Assembly (NCBI GenBank): GCA_046349635.1
Contig: JAXMBX010000059.1
Span: forward strand, 1-29,528
Reading direction: 5' to 3'
DNA length: 29,528 bases
Origin: JAXMBX01 sp046349635
Lineage (GTDB): Bacteria; Planctomycetota; Planctomycetia; Planctomycetales; Planctomycetaceae
Shown here: piece by piece, positions 18,205 through 26,992 of the stretch
Layout: each line of letters begins with the position of its first letter
Numbering within the stretch: position 1 is the stretch's first letter
The notes under the pieces: generated by a model
The model's database searches: none
What the model saw: the letters and a program-made list of their open reading frames with translations, nothing else
Told to the model about the DNA's origin: nothing
Translations under genes and position numbers: made by a program

Positions 18205-18228
18205 AGATTCCCGCGACACTTGGAATCT
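18205..18228. promoter_or_regulatory. Inverted repeat upstream of the HtrA-like gene (second)
   Basis: AGATTCC (18205-18211) and GGAATCT (18222-18228) form a perfect 7-bp dyad with a 10-base spacer, 63 bases before the protease ATG. With its neighbour at 18164 it shares GA(A)TTCCCGCG-like sequence. It may bind a regulator or shape the leader RNA; no known regulator is recognised. Confidence 0.35.
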
Positions 18229-18291
18229 GCCGACTGCTGGAAGCAAGACGCAGAAAACTGACCCACAACGCCCAGAGAAGACCACCGAACC

Positions 18292-19632
18292 ATGTCGAAA
18301 CGGCTTCAAGCGACCGGGATTGTTCTTGCTCTCTTCTCAGTCTGTTGTCCCGTATTCTCTTCCGGCGCATTGGCGTGGGGAACCGAAGCCCGCCAGACCC
18401 CCATGGTCCGCGCCGTGGAACGGGCCAAGGCTTCCGTCGTGAATATCCACACGGAAAAACTGGGGCGCTCCGGCAAGATCAACGGCATGGGGACCGGCAT
18501 CCTCGTGGACGAACACGGCTATATCATCACCAACCAGCACGTGATCTCCGAAGTCGATACCCTTCGCGTGACTACGTGCGACGGGGCCACGTACCAGGCT
18601 CGTGTCATCAATTTCGATCGCAAGCACGACCTGGCTCTGATCAAGATTGATTCCAACCAGCTCTTCCCGGTCATTCCCCTCGGCACCTCCAGCGACCTGA
18701 TGCTGGGTGAAACCGTCATCGCCGTCGGAAATGCCTACGGCTACGAACACACCGTCACCGCCGGCATCATCAGCGCCCTGCACCGCAACGTGGACGTCGA
18801 TGAAAAGAAGGGGATCGGCTACAAGAACCTGATCCAGACTGACGCCAGCATCAACCCCGGAAACAGCGGCGGACCGCTCCTGAACCTCGATGGGGACGTC
18901 ATCGGGATCAATGTCGCCATCCGCCAGGGAGCCCAGCGGATCGGGTTTGCCATCCCCATCGATGACGCCCGCCAACTGATCGCCCATCGCCTGATGAACA
19001 CCCGTGAACTCGACCGGATGTGGCACGGCCTCGTCGGCACCGATCGCAAATCCTCCAAGACGATGCAACTCGTCGTCCAGAAAACCGAAGACAACAGCCC
19101 CGCCCAGCAGGCCGGACTGAAAGCGGGTGACATCGTTCTGGAAGTCAACAAGCACTCCATCCGCGACCTGGCCGACTTCGAACGGTACCTGCTCGGTGCG
19201 ACCCCCGGCCAGAAAATGTCCGTCGTCGTGAATCGCAACGGCACGCAGACCCCGATCAGCCTGGAAATGGTCAAGCTGAACGGCGGCAGCAGCGTCCCGG
19301 TCCACACCGTGACCCACGACGGACGCCCGGACTATGCCTGGCAGATCATGGGAGTGACCCTCGTCAAGGAACCCGAGCAGAATGTTCAGAAGCTCGGCAT
19401 GGCCTACTCCGGCGGCATGCGGGTCGTGAGCGTTCGTCCCGGCAGCCCCGCCCAGCAGCAGCGTCTGCAGGCCGGTGACGTCCTCGTCGGACTGCACGTG
19501 TACGAGTCCGCCAAGCCTGAGGACGTCAACTACGTCCTGACCCGCGAAGAACTGCAGACCGAATGGAACCCGCTCAAGGTGACGTTCATTCGGGACGGCA
19601 AGCCGTACTACGCCCTCTTGCAACTCGACTGA
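18292..19632 (+). CDS. HtrA/DegP-type serine protease with two PDZ domains
   Basis: The 446-residue protein starts at ATG 18292. A Sec signal (LQATGIVLALFSVCCPVFSS, cut near ALA at about 28) directs it to the periplasm. The trypsin-like domain has a full triad: His83 in TNQHVI, Asp113 in KHDLALIKI and Ser192 in NPGNSGGPL. Two PDZ domains follow, about 225-315 (AGLKAGDIVLEVNKHSI) and 340-440 (QQQRLQAGDVLVGLHVYES). This is the layout of DegP/DegQ/DegS-like quality-control proteases that degrade misfolded envelope proteins. The linker between the protease and the first PDZ is short. Which paralogue (degP, degQ, mucD) it represents cannot be told, so no symbol is given. The upstream dyads may regulate it, and thiL follows after 75 bases. 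Confidence 0.93.
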   Translation: MSKRLQATGIVLALFSVCCPVFSSGALAWGTEARQTPMVRAVERAKASVVNIHTEKLGRSGKINGMGTGILVDEHGYIITNQHVISEVDTLRVTTCDGATYQARVINFDRKHDLALIKIDSNQLFPVIPLGTSSDLMLGETVIAVGNAYGYEHTVTAGIISALHRNVDVDEKKGIGYKNLIQTDASINPGNSGGPLLNLDGDVIGINVAIRQGAQRIGFAIPIDDARQLIAHRLMNTRELDRMWHGLVGTDRKSSKTMQLVVQKTEDNSPAQQAGLKAGDIVLEVNKHSIRDLADFERYLLGATPGQKMSVVVNRNGTQTPISLEMVKLNGGSSVPVHTVTHDGRPDYAWQIMGVTLVKEPEQNVQKLGMAYSGGMRVVSVRPGSPAQQQRLQAGDVLVGLHVYESAKPEDVNYVLTREELQTEWNPLKVTFIRDGKPYYALLQLD

Positions 19633-19707
19633 GATTCCCTCAGAATCGGCTGTGACAGGCTTCCGCATGCCCTCAATCCAGCCGCCACTCTCTGATCGGA
19701 ATATCCG

Positions 19708-20631
19708 GTGAACGATACGTCAGGGGAATTCGACTTTATTCGATCCCTCCAGTCCCGGATCAAGGCTTCCCCTTACGTCCGCCTGGGGATTGGTGATGAC
19801 GCCGCCATCCTGGCCGAGACCCCGGCTCAGACGCTCGTCACGACCGACATGTTGATGGAGGGGACGCATTTCGAAATCCCTCCCGCGACGCCATTGCAAG
19901 TGGGGCACAAGGCGCTTGCGGTCAATCTGAGCGATATCGCCGCGATGGGAGGGACCCCGGCGACCGCCTTCGTCAGCGTGGCCCTGCCCCGTACCCGCCC
20001 TGCGTCTTTTCGCGAAGAGGTCTTTCAGGGAATTCAATCGCTCGCCGACCGTTTTCATGTTTCTCTGGCCGGAGGAGACACCAACTCCTGGGACGGCCCT
20101 TTTGTCATTGCCGTCACGGTTCTGGGGATCCCGACCCGTCCCCCGGTTTTACGTTCCGGTGCTCAGCCCGGCGACTGGATCATGGTGACCGGTGACTTCG
20201 GGGGCAGCCTGCTGGGGAAGCATCTCAATTTCACACCGCGCGTTCGGGAGGCCCTGCTGCTGCAGCAGGAGGTGAAATTGCATGCCATGCAGGACGTCAG
20301 TGATGGGCTTTCCGCGGACCTCTACCACATTCTCGAAGAGAGCCGCGCGGGAGCCAGGTTATTCGCCGACCGCATTCCGATTTCCCAGGGGGCGGTTCAA
20401 TCCGCGGTCGATGGACGGACACCGCTGGAGCATGCCCTGGGGGATGGCGAGGACTTCGAGCTCCTGTTCACCCTCTCCCCAAAGGAGGGGGAAAAACTCC
20501 TCCGGAATCCCCCCTTCGACACGCCTCTCACTCACATCGGCGAAATCACCTCTGATCCGCGCGCGCTGCTGGTCCGACCTGATGGTACGGAAGTCCCGCT
20601 GCCCCGCATTGGTTGGACTCACGCCCTTTAG
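19708..20631 (+). CDS. thiL: Thiamine-monophosphate kinase ThiL
   Basis: The 307-residue protein is close to the usual 310-330 of ThiL, which phosphorylates thiamine monophosphate with ATP to give thiamine diphosphate. Visible family motifs are RLGIGDDAAIL (metal-binding Asp30, Asp31), TTDMLMEGTHF (Asp47), AVNLSDIAAMGG (Asp76), SLAGGDTN (122-125) and MQDVSDGLSADL (Asp196, Asp199). The start is GTG 19708. It follows the protease gene by 75 bases with no strong terminator between, so they may be cotranscribed. Its stop lies 44 bases from the convergent M20 peptidase stop. Confidence 0.95.
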   Translation: MNDTSGEFDFIRSLQSRIKASPYVRLGIGDDAAILAETPAQTLVTTDMLMEGTHFEIPPATPLQVGHKALAVNLSDIAAMGGTPATAFVSVALPRTRPASFREEVFQGIQSLADRFHVSLAGGDTNSWDGPFVIAVTVLGIPTRPPVLRSGAQPGDWIMVTGDFGGSLLGKHLNFTPRVREALLLQQEVKLHAMQDVSDGLSADLYHILEESRAGARLFADRIPISQGAVQSAVDGRTPLEHALGDGEDFELLFTLSPKEGEKLLRNPPFDTPLTHIGEITSDPRALLVRPDGTEVPLPRIGWTHAL

Positions 20632-20645
20632 GTGCTGATCTCGCA

Positions 20646-20699
20646 GATCATCTAACTGCAGAAGTCCCGGATCATCTAACTGCAGATCTCACGGATCAT
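20646..20699 (-). repeat. 24-bp tandem repeat containing the stop codon of the M20 peptidase gene
   Basis: Two full units (20646-20669 and 20670-20693) and a 6-base partial copy (20694-20699) share GATCATCTAACTGCAGA at their start. Read on the minus strand, in frame with the peptidase gene, the units encode MIREICS-stop, MIRDFCS-stop and then MICEIST-stop. The gene's last eight codons, including the stop, thus appear about three times in frame with small changes. Confidence 0.85.
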
Positions 20700-21803
20700 G
20701 GCGTGATACAGGGATGTCCCCTTCTCCAACTGGTCCAGCGCGATGAACTCATCGTAAGTGTGCGCCTGCAGGATGCTTCCCGGACCGAGGATGACCATGT
20801 TCTTGAGTTCCGTGAACATCACGCCATCGGTCCCGTAGGCGACGGTGTGGAGTTTTTCCTTCCCTGCCAGTTTTAAAGTTTGCTGGACAAATTCCGATTT
20901 CGGGTCAACGTACACCGCCGGTCCCTTCACGTTCACCTCGAACTCGAGACCGCATTTCTCCGCCGCTTTGCGGGCCCGTTCCAGGAGAGCTTCGGAGTCT
21001 GTCCCCGGCATCGGTCGAAAATAGACCGTGCAGACGCTCTGCGGGGCCGTGATGTTGACCGCGCGGGTGTGATCGTTGATCCCGATATTCCAGTTCAGAG
21101 TGGGGGGATCGAATTCCGGATCCTGCCACTTCGGATCCGACTGCAACTCGTCATGGATCGATTTCATCTCCGCGAGGAAGGGAATCATCGCCAGGTTGGC
21201 GTTCAGGCCGAAATTCGTGCTGGAATGCGCCGCCTTCCCGCGCGAGGTGGCCTTGAATCCATACGTCCCCTTGTGGGCGTACACGACTTCCAGTTCCGTC
21301 GGCTCTCCGATGATGGCTTTCGACTGGTGGGCGACCATCTCCCGGAAGAGTTGCGACCGTTTCGCCACCTCCAGCGCCCCGCCGTATCCCACCTCTTCGT
21401 CCGCCGTGCAGGTGAAATACAACGGCTGCTTGAGATCGGATGCGGAAACGCGTCCCGCAGCCGCCAGCATGCAGGAGAGGGACCCTTTCATGTCGCAGCT
21501 TCCGCGTCCGTACAGCCGATCCTGCACCAGCGTCGGGGTGTACGGCCCATGCTCCTTGAATTTCCAGGTGTCCGCAGGGACGGTGTCGCTGTGGCAGAAG
21601 TAGGCCAGCCCCCCGAGGCCGGAACCCTTTCTGGCAACGAGGTTCACTTTTCGGACCCCGGCGGGAGCATCGTATTCCACGCGCTCCACTTCGAAGTCCA
21701 GTTGCTTCAGCACCGATTCAATGTGATCGCTGACCGCGGCATTCGAGAGGCAACTCGTCGACTCGTACCGCACCAGTTGCTGCGTCAGATCAAGTGCATT
21801 CAT
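20676..21803 (-). CDS. M20 family metallopeptidase, acetylornithine deacetylase (ArgE) type
   Basis: The 375-residue protein starts at ATG 21803. M20 zinc-site motifs are all present: AYFCHSDTVPAD (His71, Asp73), GRGSCDMKG (Asp104), TADEEVGYGG (Glu136-Glu137), IIGEPTELE (Glu168) and a C-terminal LQAHTYDEF (His near 350). A dimerisation domain lies between about 180 and 290 (HKGTYGFKATSRGKAAHSS). The spacing and the GEPT/AH-K-G motifs fit ArgE and the related DapE enzymes; ArgE is the closer match. Since argJ in this genome already recycles the acetyl group, a strict ArgE role would be redundant, so another N-acyl amino acid may be the substrate. The start is 54 bases after the hydrolase stop. 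The end of the gene lies in a 24-bp tandem repeat. Confidence 0.87.
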   Translation of the reverse strand: MNALDLTQQLVRYESTSCLSNAAVSDHIESVLKQLDFEVERVEYDAPAGVRKVNLVARKGSGLGGLAYFCHSDTVPADTWKFKEHGPYTPTLVQDRLYGRGSCDMKGSLSCMLAAAGRVSASDLKQPLYFTCTADEEVGYGGALEVAKRSQLFREMVAHQSKAIIGEPTELEVVYAHKGTYGFKATSRGKAAHSSTNFGLNANLAMIPFLAEMKSIHDELQSDPKWQDPEFDPPTLNWNIGINDHTRAVNITAPQSVCTVYFRPMPGTDSEALLERARKAAEKCGLEFEVNVKGPAVYVDPKSEFVQQTLKLAGKEKLHTVAYGTDGVMFTELKNMVILGPGSILQAHTYDEFIALDQLEKGTSLYHAMIREICS

Positions 21804-21857
21804 AAGGTTTTGGTCGAAGTCTGTCCTGAGTGTCGGAAGGGTTTTGGAACACCTCGA

Positions 21858-22793
21858 TTATAGCAGATATTGGCGAAAGACCCGTAGCGCATGCTGCCAC
21901 ATTGTCTCCGACAGGACGTGCCCCGTCTGCGGTTCGATGTAGAACGAGAATTTTGCCTCGGCCCCCTGCTCCGCATATTTCTTCGCCACGGTCTGCATTC
22001 CTCGCCGCACTTCGTCGATCGGACTACCGTGGTCCAGTTCTCCAAAGTTCATATGCAGAGGGCGCGGTGCGATGAGTGCCACGATGTCGGGCGTGTCCCA
22101 TGTCGGATAAATTCCCGGCACGAAATTCGGGAAACAGTGCAACAGGTGCTCCCGGTGAATCCCCCGGTAGGTCGGCATGCAGCAGTTCGTGACGATGCAC
22201 CGGATCCGTTCTTCCCACGGTCCCACCAGGTACGAATGCGTGGCTCCCATGGAGTGCCCATAGCAGCCAATTTTATCCGCCTTCACCTCGGGCCGGCTGA
22301 CGAGATAATCGATCCCTCGTTTCATATCCAGAATGTTTTTCCACGCCAGGCATTTCCCCTCGACGATGTACTGGAGGAACCGGAATCGCTCGTAGTCTCC
22401 CGCTTTGAGTTTCTGCGTCGGGTCCTGCCGTTCCCCGAACACGAGTGCATCCGGACAGAGGACCACAAACCCCTGTTTGGCAAGTGCGACACCGGTGTGG
22501 TGCATCGGCTTTCCCCCCACCCCGGCCGGCTCGACCTTGCCCACGGTGTATGCCCCGGCGTGCTGATGCCACACCGCAATCGCGGGGGCCGGATGCTGCG
22601 GATTGACTCCATCGGGAATCAGCACATAGGCCGGAATCCGGTCCCCGTCTTCCGGAGCGTAGCTCACTTTCTCGATCCGGTAGCCATCCTTCTGGAGCGG
22701 CGGCTCGAGGGATGTCGCCCGCAGGTCAAATTGCGCCGGCCACTCCCCGCCCAAGCCCTGCAGGAGTTTCGTTCGAAATTCGGAACCAGACAT
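21858..22793 (-). CDS. Alpha/beta hydrolase (dienelactone hydrolase / acetyl esterase-like)
   Basis: ATG 22793 is preferred, with AAGGA 11 bases upstream; a GTG at 22802 would add three residues and sits too close to that site. The protein has 311 residues. In the longer numbering the nucleophile is Ser184 in CYGHSMGATHS, the acid is probably Asp257 in NFGELDHGSP, and the base is His295 in PQTGHVLSE. AVWHQHAGAYTVGK forms the oxyanion-hole strand. No signal peptide is seen. The layout resembles the DLH/acetyl xylan esterase-like hydrolases common in planctomycetes; the substrate is not known. It starts 21 bases after the transporter stop on the same strand, so the two are probably cotranscribed, which suggests that the hydrolase acts on something the transporter handles or on a shared regulon. 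Confidence 0.85.
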   Translation of the reverse strand: MSGSEFRTKLLQGLGGEWPAQFDLRATSLEPPLQKDGYRIEKVSYAPEDGDRIPAYVLIPDGVNPQHPAPAIAVWHQHAGAYTVGKVEPAGVGGKPMHHTGVALAKQGFVVLCPDALVFGERQDPTQKLKAGDYERFRFLQYIVEGKCLAWKNILDMKRGIDYLVSRPEVKADKIGCYGHSMGATHSYLVGPWEERIRCIVTNCCMPTYRGIHREHLLHCFPNFVPGIYPTWDTPDIVALIAPRPLHMNFGELDHGSPIDEVRRGMQTVAKKYAEQGAEAKFSFYIEPQTGHVLSETMWQHALRVFRQYLL

Positions 22794-22814
22794 GGCGATC
22801 ACATTCCTTCCTGG

Positions 22815-24666
22815 TCACAGTCCCCAGATCTGATCATCGACCCACAGGAAAAACTCCTGGGCAAACGGAATGACTTCCAGTCGCAGCGCCATGCAGGTGA
22901 AGTATCCGAAAAATGCGCAGGACCACATCATCATGGTGAAGCGAAACGCGCTCACCGCCACGCTCCGCGAGAGGATCTTCGTATTCAGGTACAGCAGCAG
23001 GATGGTGTAGATCAGCATTACGCCGCCATTCATGGCCGCGGACGTCTTGAGCAGGAACAAGGGTTCCCGGAAGTTCGCGATGTTCAGACCCGCGATCAGA
23101 ATTCCGATACTGGTCACGATGCTCCCCCAGAGGAACAGGAAGTACAACCGCGACTGCGACCAGTTCGGATTGTTACGGAGGTAATTGACTTTCACGATGT
23201 CCGCCGAGATCCGGGCGCTCGCGTCCAGAACCCCCAGCTCCGTCGTCAACAGCAGGCTGATTCCCATGACCAGGAACAAGTCTCGAAACAGCACCCCCAG
23301 CCACTGAATTCGGGTACAATCTCTCGATCAGCAATGCTTCTCCCCACACGAAATTCATTCCGGTTCCGAAATTCGGCAGTCCCGACAGCAGTTTTCCCTT
23401 CGAGGTGTAAAACAGCGAGTACGAAATCAGCGATAAGAGCATCAGGCAGACGACGCACGTCAGGAAAAACGAGAAGAAGTGCTCGTAATTGGCCGCTTTC
23501 CACCACGCCTTGAATCGTCGCTGGTTTTCCGGGGTATGGGGAAAGTGAAACCCGACGTCCGCGACTGGCTCTGCCTGACCGGTCAATGGGCTGGTAATTC
23601 TTCCGACATATTTTCCCATCCCGTAACCCTTATCGCGGATGAAATTGCTCTGCCCCAGGTTCATAGTTCCCCCCGCCCCGGCAAAAGCGACCGCCCCGAG
23701 CAATGCCATTATTTCAATCCCGGTTTCATCGGGAGGGAAGCCACCGAAGTTCACAGCCCCCTTGATCATCGCTCCGACCGCATCGAGTCGGATGATCTGC
23801 ACTCCCAGCACAAATGCGATCACAAAAATCGTCGACACCAGCCAGAACTGCAACTTCTCCACGGTGTTATAGATCACGGGCCCCGTCGTCAGGACGACTC
23901 CGATCAGCAGCAGCGATGCAATCGCAAAATAGGGCGCGAGCGGTGTTTCATACCGGTAGCCCCCCTGTTCTCCGACCTTCAATCCCAGGACATACACGGC
24001 CCGTTTGAATGCCCGATCGGAACTCAAATCCGACAGGCTTTTCTGCTGATCGCCGGTCATCGGGCCGCTCCACACGAAGAGCGCCCCCAAACCCGTTCCC
24101 TGGATCCGCACTTTCTCGTTCAGAGTCATCGGGATTTGAATGTCCTGTCCGCTCGGAGGCATCGGATGGCGTATATCGATCGGCACCGGACTCGGCCCCA
24201 GGAACAGCCAGCAGATCAGCGTCCCGGCCCCGGTTGCCCATCCGGGCCAGATCCACGGCACGATGTTCAGGATCAGCATCACCCAGGCCCAGTGGCGGCT
24301 CAATCGCGAGAATCCCGTCACCGCGGTCTCGCCGGTCACGAGCGTCCAGCGCTCGATCTCCATATTGATGAAGAATTGGGTGATCACTCCCAGCATGCAC
24401 GCCCAGAAAAAGACGAAGCCGCTTTTGTAGGTCAGGTACGGCCAGAAAATGAACTCTCCCGAACCGAGCGCCAGTCCCGCGAGCATCACGCTTGGCCCCA
24501 CCAGCTTCGTCCACGCGGGGGCCTCCGGCATATCCCGATAGCGCAACGGAGGCAACAGGCGATGCGGAATCACATCGTCGGGGACGAGTTCGTCCGTGTG
24601 AGGGACGGGTTCGTCCGTATTAGGGACGGGTTCGTCAGTGGCCGAGACCGAGGGCGAAGACTCCAT
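22815..24666 (-). pseudogene. Nramp-related membrane transporter, one frameshift
   Basis: ATG 24666 opens a hydrophilic tail of about 45 residues with three degenerate DEPVPxT heptads, then about eleven hydrophobic segments. The first, VMLAGLALGSGEFIFWPYLT, fits transmembrane segment 1 of Nramp-related proteins, and AFAGAGGTMNLGQSNFI fits segment 6. The canonical Nramp metal-site motifs DPGN and MPH are replaced by LGSGE and MNLGQ, so the ligand may not be Mn or Fe. Near 23305-23312 the frame breaks: ALLIERLYP is followed in another frame by QWLGVLFRDLFLVMGISLLL and continues to the stop at 22815. Joined, the protein has about 616 residues. The shift is a single step (one extra or two missing bases) in an otherwise well-kept gene, so error is possible. 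recG lies 34 bases upstream and the hydrolase 21 bases downstream. Confidence 0.75.
24581..24643 (-). repeat. Three 21-bp tandem repeats in the N-terminal tail of the transporter gene
   Basis: Units at 24581-24601, 24602-24622 and 24623-24643 share GGGACG(A/G)GTTCGTC. On the minus strand they encode TDEPVPN, TDEPVPH and TDELVPD. The repeats lie in the cytoplasmic-looking tail before the first membrane segment and keep the frame. Confidence 0.9.
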
Positions 24667-24700
24667 GCGGACGCTCCTGCGCTGAAGCTGAAGGAGACAG

Positions 24701-26800
24701 TTAGCCCGTCCCCACGAGATTTAACCAGTCTTGGAATCGTTGATCCACGCGAGATTTTAATGTGATCAGGGGCAAACTTGCCAGTCGCCCCGATTCCACG
24801 AGTCCGAATCCCGCCTGCCGTGCCTCCAGCAGGATGGCCTGGTCCCGGGGGAGTTCCGCCACCCGTAAGGGAAGCTCGCCATGCTGCTTGCCGCCCATGA
24901 TGTCGCCCGGTCCGCGCAGTTCGAAATCCGCCTCCGCGACCTCGAAACCACTCTTCAGGCGCACCAGACAATCGAGCCGGCTCAATGCCTCCTCCCGATC
25001 CGTCTCTGTCATCAGGAAGCAATATCCCTGGAATCCTCCCCGTCCGATCCGCCCGCGCAACTGGTGGAGTTGCGACATCCCGAAGTATTCCGCGTCGTAG
25101 ATGACCATTAACGTCGCGTTGGGGACGTCCACTCCCACTTCGATGACCGTGGTCGAAACCAGCACCTGGATCAGCCCCTGGCGGAAATCCTCCATGATCC
25201 TCGCCCGTTCCGTTCGATCCATCTGCCCGTGGATCAACCCCAGGTTGAACGGCCGCAGTTCTCCTGTCGACAGCCCTTTGTAAACCTGTTCCGCGCTGTG
25301 CAACGGCTTTTTATCGAGTAACCCGTTCTCTTCCGCGGAAACGTCTTCGATCCGCGGACACACGACGTACGCCTGCCTCCCGGATCGAATCTTCTCGCGC
25401 AGGAATTCCCACATCTTCCGCTGGTCTTCCGCCCGTTGCACCAGGCTTGTCACCACCGGCTGGCGCCCCGGAGGCAACTCGGTCACCAGCGACAGATCCA
25501 GGTCGCCGAAGACCGTCAGGCAGAGGCTGCGTGGAATCGGCGTCGCGGTCATCACGAGGACATGGGGGGCCCCCTGGACATTCGAGAAATGCGCCCGTTG
25601 CTCCACGCCGAAGCGGTGCTGCTCGTCAATCACCACCAGCCCCAGTTTGGCGAATCGGACGTCCTTTTGAATCAATGCCTGTGTCCCCACGACCAGTTGA
25701 ACTTCTCCGGAGGCAATCTGCTGGAGCGCTTTCTGGCGTTGGGATGTGCTCAACTGTCCTGACAGATACATCCGTTTGACCCGGCTCTCGGACAACAGCC
25801 GTTCAATGACTTCCCAGTGTTGCGATGCCAGGAGTTCCGTGGGGGCCATCAGGGCGACCTGAAAGCCGTCCGCGACTGCCACGAGCATGGCGTAGATCGC
25901 GATCGCGGTCTTGCCCGCCCCGACGTCCGCCTGCAAAAGGCGGTGCATTGCTTCTCCCGACTCCAGGTCCGTCACGATTTCCCGGACCGCCGTTTCCTGT
26001 CCGGCCGTCAACTGAAACGGAAACAGGCGTCGAATCCGCGCATCGATCTTCGGCGTTAAGGCCAGCTTCGGCGCCTCCTGCCTCGTTTGCCAGCTCTTTC
26101 GACGCAGCGCCAATGCAATCTGCAAATCGAGCAGGTCGTGGAAAATCAGGCACCGCTGTCCCTGTTCGATTTCCTGGGCGTTCGCCGGGAGATGCACGAA
26201 CCGCAGTGCCTGTTTCAAGGGGGGCAACCGGTAAGACTGCCGCAAGTCCTCCGGAAGCGGATCGTCGACTTCCGAGACGAACTGCTCCACGCAATTCCGG
26301 GCGATCCGCCGCATCTCGTGCATCTTCAGCCCTTCCGTCAGGCTGTATCGGGGCAGAATCACTCCCCCCGCCGCGGCGTCATCCTCATCCGTCAACCATT
26401 GCACGCGCGGATGCGCCATCTCCCATTTACCGCGGCTTTTCTTGGGCTTTCCTGAAAACAGCACAAGGTCGTCAGGGCGGAACTTCTTCAGCATCCACTG
26501 CTGATTGAACCACATCCCCCGCAGGTATTCTCCCTCGGCCTCGATCAGCACCGCCACCAGCGAACGGTTCCCGCTCAGCTTCCGTCCATCGAGGTCGACA
26601 ACCCGCCCCTGGACCGTCTGCAAATCACCAGGGGACAGATCCCGGATGGGGCGGATATCGGTCAGGTCGAGATAATCCCGGGGGACGAACCACAACAGGT
26701 CTTCGACGCTCTCCAGCCCGAGTTTTTTCAGCAACTCCGCACGATGCGGTCCGACTCCCCGGACAAACTGCAGCGGTGTGTCGAGAGGAGAGTCTTGCAT
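24701..26800 (-). CDS. recG: ATP-dependent DNA helicase RecG
   Basis: From ATG 26800 the protein has 699 residues, like the 693 of E. coli. The frame extends back to a TTG at 26887, but those 29 residues have no family match. MQDSPLDTPLQFVRGVGPHR is the usual start and leads to the wedge/OB domain (about 30-150). The helicase core shows motif I LLQADVGAGKTAIA (Lys297), DEQH at 392-395, VMTATPIPRS (Thr418) as motif III, STTVIEVGVDVPNA, and QLRGRIGRG as motif VI. RecG reverses stalled replication forks and unwinds branched DNA in the cytoplasm. rnhA lies 192 bases upstream on the same strand; RNase HI and RecG both remove R-loops, so the pairing is sensible. The transporter starts 34 bases after the recG stop. 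Confidence 0.97.
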   Translation of the reverse strand: MQDSPLDTPLQFVRGVGPHRAELLKKLGLESVEDLLWFVPRDYLDLTDIRPIRDLSPGDLQTVQGRVVDLDGRKLSGNRSLVAVLIEAEGEYLRGMWFNQQWMLKKFRPDDLVLFSGKPKKSRGKWEMAHPRVQWLTDEDDAAAGGVILPRYSLTEGLKMHEMRRIARNCVEQFVSEVDDPLPEDLRQSYRLPPLKQALRFVHLPANAQEIEQGQRCLIFHDLLDLQIALALRRKSWQTRQEAPKLALTPKIDARIRRLFPFQLTAGQETAVREIVTDLESGEAMHRLLQADVGAGKTAIAIYAMLVAVADGFQVALMAPTELLASQHWEVIERLLSESRVKRMYLSGQLSTSQRQKALQQIASGEVQLVVGTQALIQKDVRFAKLGLVVIDEQHRFGVEQRAHFSNVQGAPHVLVMTATPIPRSLCLTVFGDLDLSLVTELPPGRQPVVTSLVQRAEDQRKMWEFLREKIRSGRQAYVVCPRIEDVSAEENGLLDKKPLHSAEQVYKGLSTGELRPFNLGLIHGQMDRTERARIMEDFRQGLIQVLVSTTVIEVGVDVPNATLMVIYDAEYFGMSQLHQLRGRIGRGGFQGYCFLMTETDREEALSRLDCLVRLKSGFEVAEADFELRGPGDIMGGKQHGELPLRVAELPRDQAILLEARQAGFGLVESGRLASLPLITLKSRVDQRFQDWLNLVGTG

Positions 26801-26992
26801 GAGGCTCGGGAATGCAACGAGGAAGTAATCGCGGGCTTGAAATGCTCTTTCATCGTAGAGCGCGTAGCACTTTAGTGTCGCGTCCAAATCGATGATTTTT
26901 CAGAGTTTTTCACCGCGACAGACGCGCCAGATCAACGCAATGCGATCTGGCAGAAAACCCGCGCTTACGCAGGTTATCAGGGTGCTGGCCGG

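Larger units (their letters stand above)
17743..18291. other. Intergenic region upstream of the HtrA-like gene
   Basis: No convincing gene lies in these 549 bases; the short open frames have no family resemblance. Just after the DUF1501 stop, CGCGGCGAA (17752-17760) can pair with TTCGCCGCG (17799-17807) across 38 bases, without a T tract. The right-hand 130 bases carry two inverted repeats that are listed separately. The promoter of the protease gene should be here, but no confident -35/-10 pair was found. Confidence 0.5.

Noticed and set aside
21891..24765. Two long plus-strand frames (540 and 428 codons) opposite the hydrolase and transporter
   Set aside because: His-, Arg- and Pro-rich antisense translations with no domain; the minus strand has clear motifs and membrane segments.
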